Both the position numbers and the translations under genes were made by a program. From assembly GCA_030374805.1 (NCBI GenBank), contig JARGSG010000006.1, forward strand, positions 1,240,001-1,304,000: DNA of 64,000 nt, in the 5' to 3' direction. Below, in pieces: positions 55,328 to 64,000 of this stretch. The notes below the pieces were generated by a model. That model worked only from the letters and a program-made list of their open reading frames with translations. It made no database searches and was not told the DNA's origin. This DNA is from Gracilaria gracilis. Taxonomy: Eukaryota; Rhodophyta; Florideophyceae; Gracilariales; Gracilariaceae. The number at the start of each line of letters is the position of its first letter. The first letter of the stretch is position 1.

Positions 55328-56146
55328 GTGGACTCTACCACCGTTGGTGTAATGCGTCGCCCTTGGATACGGTTCAGGAACAACCGGATCCCGGATCGAG
55401 TCATGGTCATGGCCAAGCGAAACTACAAGATATTCGCTGACCTTGGCCTTTCTACCCAGTATATGGTGCGTCATTTGTCTATCCTGGATACAGGCGCTGG
55501 TCCCAATTTTATTGTGGAGTCGCTCTTACCGCCGGAAATCCGTTGTCGAGTTCGTCAAGGACCCGTCATGGACGTGGCAGATGCAAATAATAACCCGTTC
55601 AGTACGGCTGGAATGGTTTCCCTGATCGTCAGGATTGGCAACTGCATTGAGCAGATTGAATTCATCGTCTGCAAGACGCTTGCTGCCCCTGTCATCTTAG
55701 GGTGTGACTTCTGTGACAGATATGTCGAGTAAATCAGACCGCGTGCGCGTGAAGTGGAAATGGAAGATGGTTCGGTTGTACCGATTGTTCGTCTTTCTTT
55801 GAGGAGAACCTCAGCTAAGCTGGTACCGCTACCTACTCCTTTACAGGATTCTAACCCTCCGAAGGAGTCTCCGAAACTCCGTGTTGCACGTGCTATTTCT
55901 ATTCCGCCAGAATCCCAGGTATGGTTTGATGTTACTGCTGCTCCGCGTGGTTTGCGGGTTGTTCAACCATCTACCTCGTTATACGAGAAATATCAGCTCG
56001 CATTAGCGAATGGCGTTGTGCAGATCTCGAATGGTCACCCCTTTCGGGTTTTGTTAGCCAACTTTGGCAAGAAGTCCCAGTTTCTGGTGAAGAACCAAGT
56101 TATTGGTACTGTCCTACCGCACCCCTACGGCGCTTATCCCTACTAA
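55328..56146 (+). pseudogene. Chromovirus protease region with TAA stop
   Basis: The frame shows HLSILDTGAGPNFI, the aspartic protease active site (DTGA), and ILGCDFCDRYVE later in the fold. A TAA at 55730-55732 interrupts it; the same frame resumes (IRPRAREVEMEDGS) to 56146. The stop stands where CAA is one change away. The protease cleaves the polyprotein. Confidence 0.85.
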
Positions 56147-57491
56147 GGTGACTGCCGCCGAGATGCTCGGGATTGTCGAAGAAACCGCTGATGCGTCTCA
56201 CTCTCAGGAGGGGGAGTGGTATTCGTCGCGTGCGCAAGCGTCGAACCCGTCTCAAACGGTTAACAACACGGGAGACCCGGAAAAGAAGACCGTGCCTACG
56301 AGTTATGACAGGATTGACCCTATTAAGGAGTTAGAAGAATTGAATCTCGGTCATGTACCGGATTCACACCGCGAGAAGTTGCGTGATATGTTGCGCGAAT
56401 TTACACCAATGTGGGATGGTTCCCTCGGGGAGGTTACAGCTACGGAACACCGGATTGATCTGTTGCCAGACGTTAAGCCTATTGCTCAACACCCTTACAG
56501 GGCAGGTCCGAAAGCTCGGGAGGAAGAACAGTTTCAAATCAACAAGATGCTCCGAGCCGGAGTTATAGAACCGGCACAGTCGCCGTGGGCATCTCCAGTT
56601 GTACTGGCTCCGAAACCCGATGGGTCCTGGCGTTTTTGTATCGACTATCGTCGCCTCAATGATGTTACCGTCAAATACGTGTATCCCATACCTCGTATGG
56701 ACGAGTACATTGACTCGCTTGGCGATGCAACCGTCTTCTCCACTTTGGATGCGAATTGGGGGTACTGGCAAGTACCCGTGCGACCGGAAGACCGTGATAA
56801 GACTGCGTTTACCTGCCATTCAGGGCTGTACCGCTTTAAGCGTATTTCTTTTGGACTTACGAACGCCCCCGCTACTTTTCAGCGTGCTTTGGATATCCTC
56901 CTTGCCCGTTTCAAATGGCGGAGTTGCCTCGTCTATCTCGACGATATCATCGTCTTCTCCAATAATTTGGATGACCATTTGGATCACGTTCGTGAGATAA
57001 TCACAACACTGCGTGACGCAGGAGTAACACTCAAGCTGAGGAAATGTGAATTCTTTACTGACTCGGTCAAGTATCTTGGACACGTAATCCGTCCGGGACG
57101 GCTACTGATCGAGCAGGCTCGCGTGAAGTCACTCAAGGAGGCTAAACTACCTACGACTCAGACTGAGCTGCGTTCCTTCCTAGGATTATGCAACGTCTAT
57201 CGACGGTTTATTCCTCGCTTCGCGAAGATCGCGGGACCGCTCAACGAGCTCCTGAAGAAGGGACAACCACCAAAACTAGGCCCCCTTGCTCCCACGCAAG
57301 TGGAAGCATTCAACTCTCTTATAGAGGCAGTTACAACAGCACCCGTGCTGTCATTACCGAAGAACGGGTTGCCATTTACCGTGGATACGGATGCGAGCGA
57401 CTACCAGATCGGCTGTGCACTGTTTCAGGACTACACCCAACGGGGAACGCCGACCAATTGGATTTTGGTCTCGCACGCTCAACGTTCATGA
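56103..57491 (+). CDS. Chromovirus reverse transcriptase
   Basis: The 462-codon frame overlaps the previous one after a frameshift near 56130. Conserved RT boxes include PYRAGPKAREEEQ, SPVVLAPKPDGSWRFCIDYRRLN, FSTLDANWGYWQVPV, FGLTNAPATFQRAL and the catalytic YLDDIIVFS at about 56932-56958. VDTDASDYQIG at 57376 opens RNase H. It makes cDNA from the genomic RNA. The frame shifts out near 57440. Confidence 0.92.
   Translation: MVLSYRTPTALIPTKVTAAEMLGIVEETADASHSQEGEWYSSRAQASNPSQTVNNTGDPEKKTVPTSYDRIDPIKELEELNLGHVPDSHREKLRDMLREFTPMWDGSLGEVTATEHRIDLLPDVKPIAQHPYRAGPKAREEEQFQINKMLRAGVIEPAQSPWASPVVLAPKPDGSWRFCIDYRRLNDVTVKYVYPIPRMDEYIDSLGDATVFSTLDANWGYWQVPVRPEDRDKTAFTCHSGLYRFKRISFGLTNAPATFQRALDILLARFKWRSCLVYLDDIIVFSNNLDDHLDHVREIITTLRDAGVTLKLRKCEFFTDSVKYLGHVIRPGRLLIEQARVKSLKEAKLPTTQTELRSFLGLCNVYRRFIPRFAKIAGPLNELLKKGQPPKLGPLAPTQVEAFNSLIEAVTTAPVLSLPKNGLPFTVDTDASDYQIGCALFQDYTQRGTPTNWILVSHAQRS
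56203..56216 (+). promoter_or_regulatory. Polypurine-tract-like 14-mer, copy 1
   Basis: CTCAGGAGGGGGAG, identical to the sequence that forms the 3' polypurine tract at 63179-63192. It lies upstream of RT, where a central tract could prime plus-strand synthesis. Confidence 0.45.
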
Positions 57492-57873
57492 ACGGAAATA
57501 TTCGGTATCCGAAAAGGAGTGTCTTGCCATGGTATGGGCTTTACAGACGTTAAGACCATATCTTATGGGTGTGCATTTTACCGTTAACACGGATCATTCC
57601 GCGTTACGCTGGTTAATGTCAATCACGGAACCTTCCGGGCGTTTAATGCGCTGGCGTCTTCGGCTAGCCGAGTTTGATTATGAAGTCACCTACAAGAAGA
57701 GAAGTCTCAACGCGCAAGCGGATGCTCTTTCACGTTTGGGAACGGAAGGCGAAGCGTTACGCGTCGACGACGATGATGAAGATATCCCCTGTTTCCTCAT
57801 GGAGGAGGGTGAAGAAGACTACGAACTGATTTCGGACGACATCTGTGATGACTTACTCGTCGCAGACCGGTGA
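57391..57873 (+). pseudogene. Chromovirus RNase H, frameshifted
   Basis: After an extra base near 57440 the reading continues RRPIGFWSRTLN, ERKYSVSEKECLAMVWAL, FTVNTDHSALRWL and NAQADALSRLG, the standard Ty3 RNase H end. It stops at 57873. Confidence 0.88.
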
Positions 57874-58766
57874 AGACCCGGAACCCGGTGCGTTTGTCCC
57901 AATCACTCCTGAGGAGATGATCAGAGAACAGCAGGGAGACCCGTTCTGTACGAGGATACGCGCCCAAATTAATGGCGGTGCGAACATCCCTTTTGGGGTT
58001 AACACTCAGGGTTACCTCGTTAGAGTGGTTCGTTCATCCCCCACAGATCGTGGTTCCTCACTCCTTGCAGTCCAGGGTTCTTCACCTATCACACTTTTCT
58101 AAGGTTGCTTCCCATCCTGGGGCTAGAAGGCTGTACACGACACTACGTCGGGATTTCTACTGGCCCGCGTTAGCGTTGGATTGCTATACCACCGTCAAGG
58201 CGTGTACGCACTGTGCTCGTGAACGAGTTAAATTACGTCGCCATGCGAAGAAGCTAACTCTGTTCCCCGCACGGGCGCCTCTTGAGTTTGTTGCCATCGA
58301 TATACTCGGTGAGTTTTTAAGGACATCCCGAGGTAGTCGGTTTCTACTCGTCATTACGGACAGATTCTCGAAGTTAGCCCGGACAATTCCGTTGAGGAAG
58401 ATTACATCACGCACTGTTGCGGAAGCTTTCGTTAAGCATTGGGTCCTAGTGTACGGTCCCCCGGTTAATCTCCTTTCGGATAATGGTCCGCAATTTACTG
58501 CGCGTTTCTTCCAGGACGTCTGTCGGATACTCGACGTGAAGAATCTCTTCACGACGACGTATCATCCCCAATGTAATGGGAAAGTCGAGCGATTTATTCG
58601 AACGCTGCTCTCCGCATTGCGGGCTTATACTGTTGAACATCCAAAGACTTGGGATCTCTACACGGATACCGTGACGTACGCGTACAATACGCAAGTTCAC
58701 AGAGTTACTGGTTTATCTCCTTTCGAGCTTGTGCTGTCGCGAAACGCCCCCGCCAGTTGCGGTTGA
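57845..58766 (+). pseudogene. Chromovirus integrase zinc and core domains
   Basis: Two frames join near 58020. The HHCC zinc domain spans LHLSHFSKVASHPG to CTHCARER (58081-58220). The catalytic core has FVAIDILGEF (about 58290), LLSDNGPQF (about 58470) and GKVERFIRT (about 58578), the D,D-35-E triad. The frame closes at 58766. Integrase inserts the cDNA into the host genome. Confidence 0.9.
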
Positions 58767-59679
58767 ACCTCAGCCAAAGCTGGATACGTTCCCGTCGACG
58801 GTTGATCACTACCTGCGTTGGAAGCAGTGGCTTTCATTTATGGTACCTGTTGCCAGGTCGGCAATGGCTAAAGCACAACACGCTTATAAGCGGAACTTTG
58901 ATGCCCGTATTCGGAGACCACTACCACCGCTGGAACCGGGACAAACCGCCTTTGTAAGGAAAGAATATTACAATCCTGAAAAGGAGAGGCGACACAAGCT
59001 TTCTCCCATCGCTGATGGTCCGTACCGCGTTATTAGCGTGAATAAGGACACAGTTGTACTGGAAGTTGGTGGCGCTCATGAGCGTTTTTCTCGAGATCGA
59101 GTTGTACAAGGACCTACCCGTCATACGGAAGTTGTTTTGGATACTCAGCAGGAGGCTGGACAGGCGGAGAACCGATCGCTTCAGTCTACAGAAGCTACAC
59201 CACTTGTGGGACTTCGTCACCCATCGAGGGGATTGTCGGAGTTACCGATGTTATCGTCGCGAACCGAATCTTCGGATTCTACACCGCTTGTGAAGTCGCG
59301 CTTCACAGCGTCTATCGAACCGTCAACTGACGTGATGACTGCTCCCCGTATCGCTCCACCTCAGGAGGGGGAGGGGAATTCACGCGTTGTTGCGGAAGAA
59401 CAGGAATCACCGGTGTCGCAACCGTCGCAGACATCCCGTGATTCACGGAAAGAAGAATTGGAGACTGAGTTGTCTCAGGACACCGTCGAGGACGTGATTG
59501 CTAAGGATACCACTGTTAGTGGGCAGGCAAACCCGCTACAGCGTGCTGATATTGCCAAGGGCGCGCAACGCTCTACAGCGGATCGCAGCCCTATCAGCAA
59601 GGGACACGCGCAATCTACGGACTCCCGTACTGTCCAGGATACTGGAATTGCTCACACCGCACGGGGAATCGCCGCATGA
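58729..59679 (+). pseudogene. Integrase C-terminal GPY/F module and linker
   Basis: The next frame gives LEPGQTAFVRKEYYNP and DGPYRVISVNKDTV (about 59013-59050), the GPY/F module of Ty3 integrases, followed by a long Ser/Thr/Glu/Gln-rich tail to 59679. Further frameshifts join it to the chromodomain frame. Confidence 0.85.
59360..59373 (+). promoter_or_regulatory. Polypurine-tract-like 14-mer, copy 2
   Basis: Second identical CTCAGGAGGGGGAG, in the linker between GPY/F module and chromodomain, followed by GGGAATT. Confidence 0.45.
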
Positions 59680-59991
59680 TCAACCTCCTGTTGTCGAGGA
59701 GACACAGGAGGGACCACCTGATCGCGCTCTCGAAAGTTCCTCGGCACCGCCGGAAGTCGACGCTGATCACCCGATTTCTCGGAAGAGCACGGCTACAGCA
59801 ACCGCTGCATACTGCTACACGGAGTATTCCGGACGCGGGCAAGCCGCAAACCGTCGCTGACGTTCGTCGCGCACCGCCTACGCAGGCGCGAAGTAAGGAA
59901 ATCACGGTAGATCCCGGTATCGCAAGACCTTTTAGTCAGGAAAGAGAGAAGACGCTCGCAGAAGCGAAGTTAGAGCCACCCCGGAACGGGT

Positions 59992-60717
59992 ATGGAGGAA
60001 GCACCACCGCATCCATCCGTGGGGAAGTCGTTAAGCGCTCGTCATGACGTTTTGAACCGTCATGACAGTGCACGCACCGTTGGAGATACGGAATACCGCC
60101 CTGATTTAGGGAAAATACACGCTGCCAGTGCAGGAGTGCGCGCGCGCCACACGGCGCGTGGCACACGCCGTGCACCACACAGTGGGCCTACACTGTCGAC
60201 CGGCAGCGCCGTAGCCACGAACCGTCGCACGGAGTCACGTGAACCGGCACGTGCCGTGGTAGGTAATCCGCCTCCCCGTCCGAAACCACCGTCAACACGG
60301 GAAACTACTCGTAATCGAGACGTTGAGGAGACCGTCGAAACGGAAGAACTGCTCGAGAACTCCCGGAATCCGGTAAGGAAGACTCAGCAGAGGACGACAG
60401 AACCGCCGAAAGCGTCAGAGGCACACAGCAACGCAGCTGGTATCCCTATTACAGTACCGCTACGAAGCGTGGACGACCCTTCTAAAGGTGGTGAAGAACG
60501 TGAAGTTTACTCGAAAGAGTTCGTGTTCGACCACATCGTGGGACACAGTTGGCACCCGAAGGGGTATAGGCAGTACCAGGTGCGCTGGTATGGCTATCCG
60601 CCATCAGCAGACACGGATGAACCGGTTGAGCACCTGCCACGATCGAAAATCGTGCAGTATCACCGCCGTACTAACACGGATGTTCCGGCTAACCTACACC
60701 GCGCCCTAGTGGGGTAG
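59992..60717 (+). pseudogene. Chromovirus C-terminal region with chromodomain
   Basis: After a basic, Arg/Pro-rich stretch the frame shows EFVFDHIVGHSWHPKGYRQY, QVRWYGYPPSADTDEPVEHL and SKIVQYHRR (60500-60690). This is a chromodomain with the aromatic residues (Y/W) and the DT-E-E strand expected. In chromoviruses it directs integration to modified histones. The frame ends with TAG at 60715-60717. Confidence 0.9.
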
Positions 60718-61127
60718 ACCGCCACCGTCTGTGACGGAACGTTCTCTCGTGTCCGGCGTAGCCGTGTCAACGACAACGAACCTCACTCGAGGAAGCGTAA
60801 CGACCTCCAGCGGAGTACAGTGCCGAAGTTACTTCGTGAAAGGCACCCTCTAAACGAGGAGAGTTGAAGAATAAGCTAAGCTGCCCTCAGGAAAAGGAGA
60901 AGATTTAATAAGACTCTATGAAGAGGAAAGGACACTCAGAAGAGGATTATGAAGAAGAAGTAATGCCCTCAGGAAGGGAGAAGATTATTGAAGATTACAC
61001 TTGAAGAAGGAAGATAACCTTGATGCTCAAGGGAAGAACACAGTTTTACTGGACATCTCAACTAAGCTGTACCCCACTATTCGGGACTACAACGGCCAAG
61101 TTATTGGGAATCTACTGTGACGAGCTC
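60718..61127. other. Purine-rich spacer between pol and the antisense gene
   Basis: From about 60850 to 61020 the plus strand is mostly A and G. GCCCTCAGGAA followed by GGAGAAGATT occurs twice (about 60891 and 60962). It separates two convergent reading frames and could hold 3' processing signals for either. Confidence 0.5.
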
Positions 61128-62955
61128 CTACGTGGAGGGGCCACCCGAGCCTCTCGGTCCTTGCTGAGCACCAGCGTTCGCCAGCTGCGCTATCAGGGCG
61201 TCGCGCATCTCTGTGACGTCGCCCGACGCTGCGCCAGAGGCACCAGCTGAGCTGAGGAACTGAGCGATCACGGCAGCCCGTGCTTCTTCGGATACTCTCG
61301 CGTTCGCGGCTTCATTCGGCATAGTCGACGCCGCCATCGCAGGCGCCGAAGCAGCCTCCACAGGAGTTGGAGAGGACACAGGAACTGGGACTGGTACAAC
61401 CGGCGCAGCCGGGGCGATATGACCACCAACAGGGGGGTTCGCTACTGCAACAGCAGGTGCTGGCTCCACAACGAGAGTGTCGTCTTCTCCAAAGGCATCG
61501 TCCTCATCAGGAGCGTCATCGAGCATGATGTTGTCGCCTCCAACAGGGTGAAAGAATTCATCAGTCATGATGAATCCGGTGGGATGCCCAGGAGGGATGA
61601 CTCGCTCTGCATGACGCAGGATATGTGCCTCCGCTGGAGTGATCAGTGTCCGTGACCACGGGTCGTAGAAGACAAAATCGCCCGCTAGCGGTGATCTGCG
61701 CCCGGGAGACCGGTCAACCTGAAGGTCTCCGTCATCGCGCCTACTCTGAGCGCGCGGCACCTGGCTCCAGTCTACTGTGTCAATCACTCGCAAGAGGCTC
61801 ATCAACTCTCAGAGGTTTCCATTGCCGCCCAGCGGAAGAGTAAGATCCAAGCTTCGAATGGCTTGCCGCAAACGTGAGGGATAAACCACAGTCTGTACTG
61901 GTCGTACACTTCATGAAGGACGTACACCGCCGTGCGGGCTGCCCATTCCGTCACCACCACGGTCCACCATCCCGTGAACGGGTTCTTTGCCACCGACTAC
62001 CGATGTAGGTCAGGCACGGGGGAAGCTCAACGTAGCACCCCCGGCACACCTCGTAAGAGGCCCATACAAAGGGAAGTGGCACGTATCTTCCACGCATATG
62101 GCGAGGCCTAATACGGTGTGACTCCGTGTTTTGATAGGGGATCAAATATCCCCAACGGGAGCGAGCACGTCGTTCGGGACGGATTATGTTCTGCAAGAAG
62201 TTGGATCGCGGGATGCGGGGCAGGTATCGGAATTCAGCACGCAACAGCGGACGGGCCCAGCACAAGACATCCTGGTGAATCGTGACGTTCTGATAACGCT
62301 CTACTACACCGGCAAGCCGGGCCAAGTTCTCGCCGTAGTGCACCTCACCGAGGGTTCGGTAGAAAGCAACGTCAAACCGGAATTCCGTGGGTATCGGTTG
62401 TTCCGAGTATGTTCTGGCAAGCCGCAGATGCGCGACACGTACCATCTCCGCACGAGCGGTATTGTGCGACTCACCACGCCGGTGGACAAGAGCTTGCGTT
62501 GGCACGGTAATCCGGTATTGCCAGTCAAAGGTAACCGTCATCCAGACGTGAATCCCACCCGGCAAATGACCGCTGCCGTCTGCGAACGCCGCTACGAGAG
62601 AAGGCTAAGTGACCCCGTGAGGGTGTCCCCAAGGAGCCCGTACGAACGGTGATGGATTCGACCGTGGATCCACGTCTTCTAACTCGTCATACGAGGCCCA
62701 CGCACCGACAGTCGGGTTAAGCACCGGCGCTGCCGGAGTTATTGCCGCAATGCCGTTGCCCATTTGATTGGGGAAGATGTACGGAGCCGGTTGTGCACCC
62801 GTTTGGGGAAGAGGCGCCGTATGGAAGCCGGGATTCATCGCCGATGAGGGGTTGGAGGACGACGGCTGGGCCGGTTGAGGATGACCAAAGCCCCCGAAAT
62901 AGGGTTGAGGAGGCCCGCCAGGCGGTTGGTTGTTGCCCTGATTGGGAGTACTCAT
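61128..62955 (-). pseudogene. Antisense gene inside the chromovirus (about 590 codons, unidentified)
   Basis: On minus, ATG 62955 opens MSTPNQGNNQPPGGPPQP, a Pro/Gln/Gly-rich, probably disordered N-terminus. After a TAG at 62605 the same frame continues FDWQYRITVPTQALVHRRG, RTLGEVHYGENLARLAGVV and NIIRPERRARSRWGYLIPY to about 61990. A shift there gives NPFTGWWTVVVTEWAARTA and FEAWILLFRWAAM. A second shift near 61808 gives MSLLRVIDTVDW, DFVFYDPWSRTLITPAEAH, an acidic run DDAPDEDDAFGEDD and an Ala/Pro/Val-rich tail ending at 61128. Composition is clearly protein-like on this strand. I recognise no domain. It lies wholly between pol and the polypurine tract, so it is carried by the element. Antisense ORFs in the 3' region are known in some plant Ty3 elements; homology to those is not established. 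Confidence 0.65.
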
Positions 62956-63126
62956 CGCTGTTGTAGCGCAAGGAAAGGAAGCCGAAGTGTTCGGGAACAG
63001 AAGGAGCAAGAGGAAGCCGAGGAATCGGAGGGCGATACCGCTGCAGAGCGTGTAGAAGTTGGTGATTCGCTTGGGTCGCGTGGCGAAGAGACAGGAGAAG
63101 GAGAAGGACCCGCCATCGGGGAGGTA

Positions 63127-63132
63127 CTTATA
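63127..63132 (-). promoter_or_regulatory. TATA-like box upstream of the antisense gene
   Basis: On minus GTGTATAAGT lies 172 bp upstream of ATG 62955, leaving room for a transcription start and a leader of about 140 bases. The region between box and ATG also encodes an open frame without an ATG. Confidence 0.4.
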
Positions 63133-63178
63133 CACTCCGAAGGAGGAAGATGCACGCGCTCGCGGGTCGTCGTCGCGC

Positions 63179-63192
63179 CTCAGGAGGGGGAG
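63179..63192 (+). promoter_or_regulatory. 3' polypurine tract of the chromovirus
   Basis: CTCAGGAGGGGGAG ends one base before the 3' LTR start TGTAGTG at 63194. Position and composition are those of the plus-strand primer tract. Confidence 0.85.
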
Positions 63193-63193
63193 A

Positions 63194-63993
63194 TGTAGTG
63201 CAACGCTATTGCGGATGAAGCTTCGCTATTGCGATTTATAGACAAGGGGATGCTCTCTAAGGAGGTGATAATGAATGCCGTGCGTGGCACACCCCATTCT
63301 TGGGTAGATTCGTACAACATATAGGATAGTTGTGAGGTGCACAGCATTGCTGGTCAGTCACACACGTGTGGAGAGTTTGCACCCATTGTTGGGGATTCTA
63401 GATATTAATATTGGATATTTAGTTACCACTGACAGTGGGCGGCTACACTACATAGTAGGTTGAGCTCAACCCAAACTTTGGAGAAGTAAACGACTCAACC
63501 GAGTGTTCGGCTCTGATGTTTCACCCTTGGTGAGCAATATCCTCCTCGCGGAGAGTTGCCACTACTGTGTAGGTACCATCATCCGCCTCGCGGCATCTAC
63601 AGCACCCTTACCGCATTCCGCGTGTTATTCTGTGTGTTTCCTTTATTTGTTTTCGCACTGTTATACAGGGATCGCTACACTGCATACCGGTGTTGACCGT
63701 TCTTTGTTTCGCCCACTCGCGTGGTTCGCTACCGCTCTCCGCGTCTCGTGCCACTCTCGTGTGTGTGTTGGTTGTCCCGTCTGTGACGTCATTCCCGACT
63801 CTGTCGTGTTCCCCACCACTGTGCGGCTTCTTTGCCTTTACCGCTCTCTACGCGTGTCGTGACGGTGATCCCCGGTCTTACACCCGGCTAGCGCGATCAC
63901 CCTGAGAGGGGCTCTATTGCTGTGACTCACTCAGTTGAGGGAAGGCTTGAACACCCTTTGTGTGTCTTCTTCCTTCGCAGGGGTTGCACCACA
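63194..63993 (+). repeat. 3' LTR of the chromovirus
   Basis: Matches 51902-52700 with two substitutions (63236 T/C region and 63270 A/G) and one 1-bp insertion near 63472. The last seven bases of the window (ATTGGTC) still match the sequence after the 5' LTR, up to the beginning of the primer binding site. Confidence 0.85.
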
Positions 63994-64000
63994 ATTGGTC

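Larger units (their letters stand above)
51902..63993 (+). mobile_element. Chromovirus (Ty3 class) with an antisense gene, about 12.1 kb
   Basis: Two LTRs of about 800 bp start at 51902 and 63194 and differ at about three positions in 806 aligned bases. Inside lie a primer binding site, gag with zinc knuckle, protease, RT, RNase H, integrase with GPY/F module, a C-terminal chromodomain and a polypurine tract. RT-RNaseH-IN order plus chromodomain defines a chromovirus. The coding region is broken by eight or more frameshifts and stops. Between the chromodomain and the 3' LTR lies about 2 kb carrying an antisense reading frame. The insertion hit only one copy of the segmental duplication. Confidence 0.93.

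Noticed and set aside
15208-60717. Genome-wide reassignment of TAG to glutamine
   Set aside because: TAA and TGA also interrupt frames here and TAG appears at natural-looking ends, so decay or readthrough is simpler; kept only as a testable idea for single ORFs.
62131-62652. 173-codon plus-strand ORF opposite the antisense gene
   Set aside because: Lower protein-like quality than the minus frame, no domain, no relation to chromovirus proteins; probably a shadow.

Overview
The window looks like a gene-poor, repeat-dense stretch of a eukaryotic nuclear genome. LTR retrotransposons of the Ty1/copia and Ty3/gypsy (chromovirus) classes, a LINE remnant, a piggyBac-like MITE, foldback repeats, RNA polymerase II-style TATA boxes and layered duplications fill it. 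There are no prokaryotic operons, rRNAs or convincing tRNAs. The base composition is balanced and recognisable host genes appear unspliced. A red alga with a compact but retrotransposon-rich genome (Chondrus-like) would fit, but this is a low-confidence guess from style; the sequence contains no taxonomic marker gene.

Layout. Positions 1-3712 are a segmental duplicate of 48188-51901. Each copy carries a minus-strand Ty3-type gag, an LTR and a flank with a dead C2H2 zinc-finger gene. A copia tail lies at 4.0-4.9 kb and a small unidentified gene at 6.0-6.5 kb. From 8.2 to 14.6 kb and from 22.8 to 26.8 kb there is a mosaic of diverged duplicate blocks (A, B, C, D). Block D carries a secreted six-cysteine protein gene, present once on plus (14058-14558) and once on minus (25029-25520). 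A LINE of the restriction-like-endonuclease type (15.2-22.8 kb) is split by a young, complete copia element on the minus strand (15814-21515, TSD AGTAG). A second complete copia element lies on plus (27322-33220, TSD TAACG, LTRs of only 137 bp). From 34.9 to 38.4 kb come an inverted copia tail, a decayed chromovirus start and a five-unit array of roughly 120-bp palindromic repeats. From 39 to 44.6 kb come two decayed unidentified genes, a piggyBac-like MITE and a foldback repeat. 45071-50754 is a complete but pol-less Ty3-type element (TSD CCATG).

From 51902 to the window end is a large chromovirus. It has 0.8-kb LTRs that are almost identical, gag, protease, RT, RNase H, integrase and chromodomain in broken frames, and an unexpected antisense gene of about 590 codons between the pol region and the 3' LTR.

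How the pieces relate. The Ty3-type element inserted first; the locus was then duplicated to two places 48 kb apart; the chromovirus later landed only in the right-hand copy, so the left copy preserves the empty site. Most retroelement frames are broken by single stops or indels despite young LTRs, which suggests mobilisation in trans or very recent decay. Host genes supported here are few: the two secreted cysteine-rich paralogs and the 172-codon ORF at 5971. The strongest candidates for something undescribed are the antisense gene inside the chromovirus, the palindromic satellite, and the six-cysteine secreted family.
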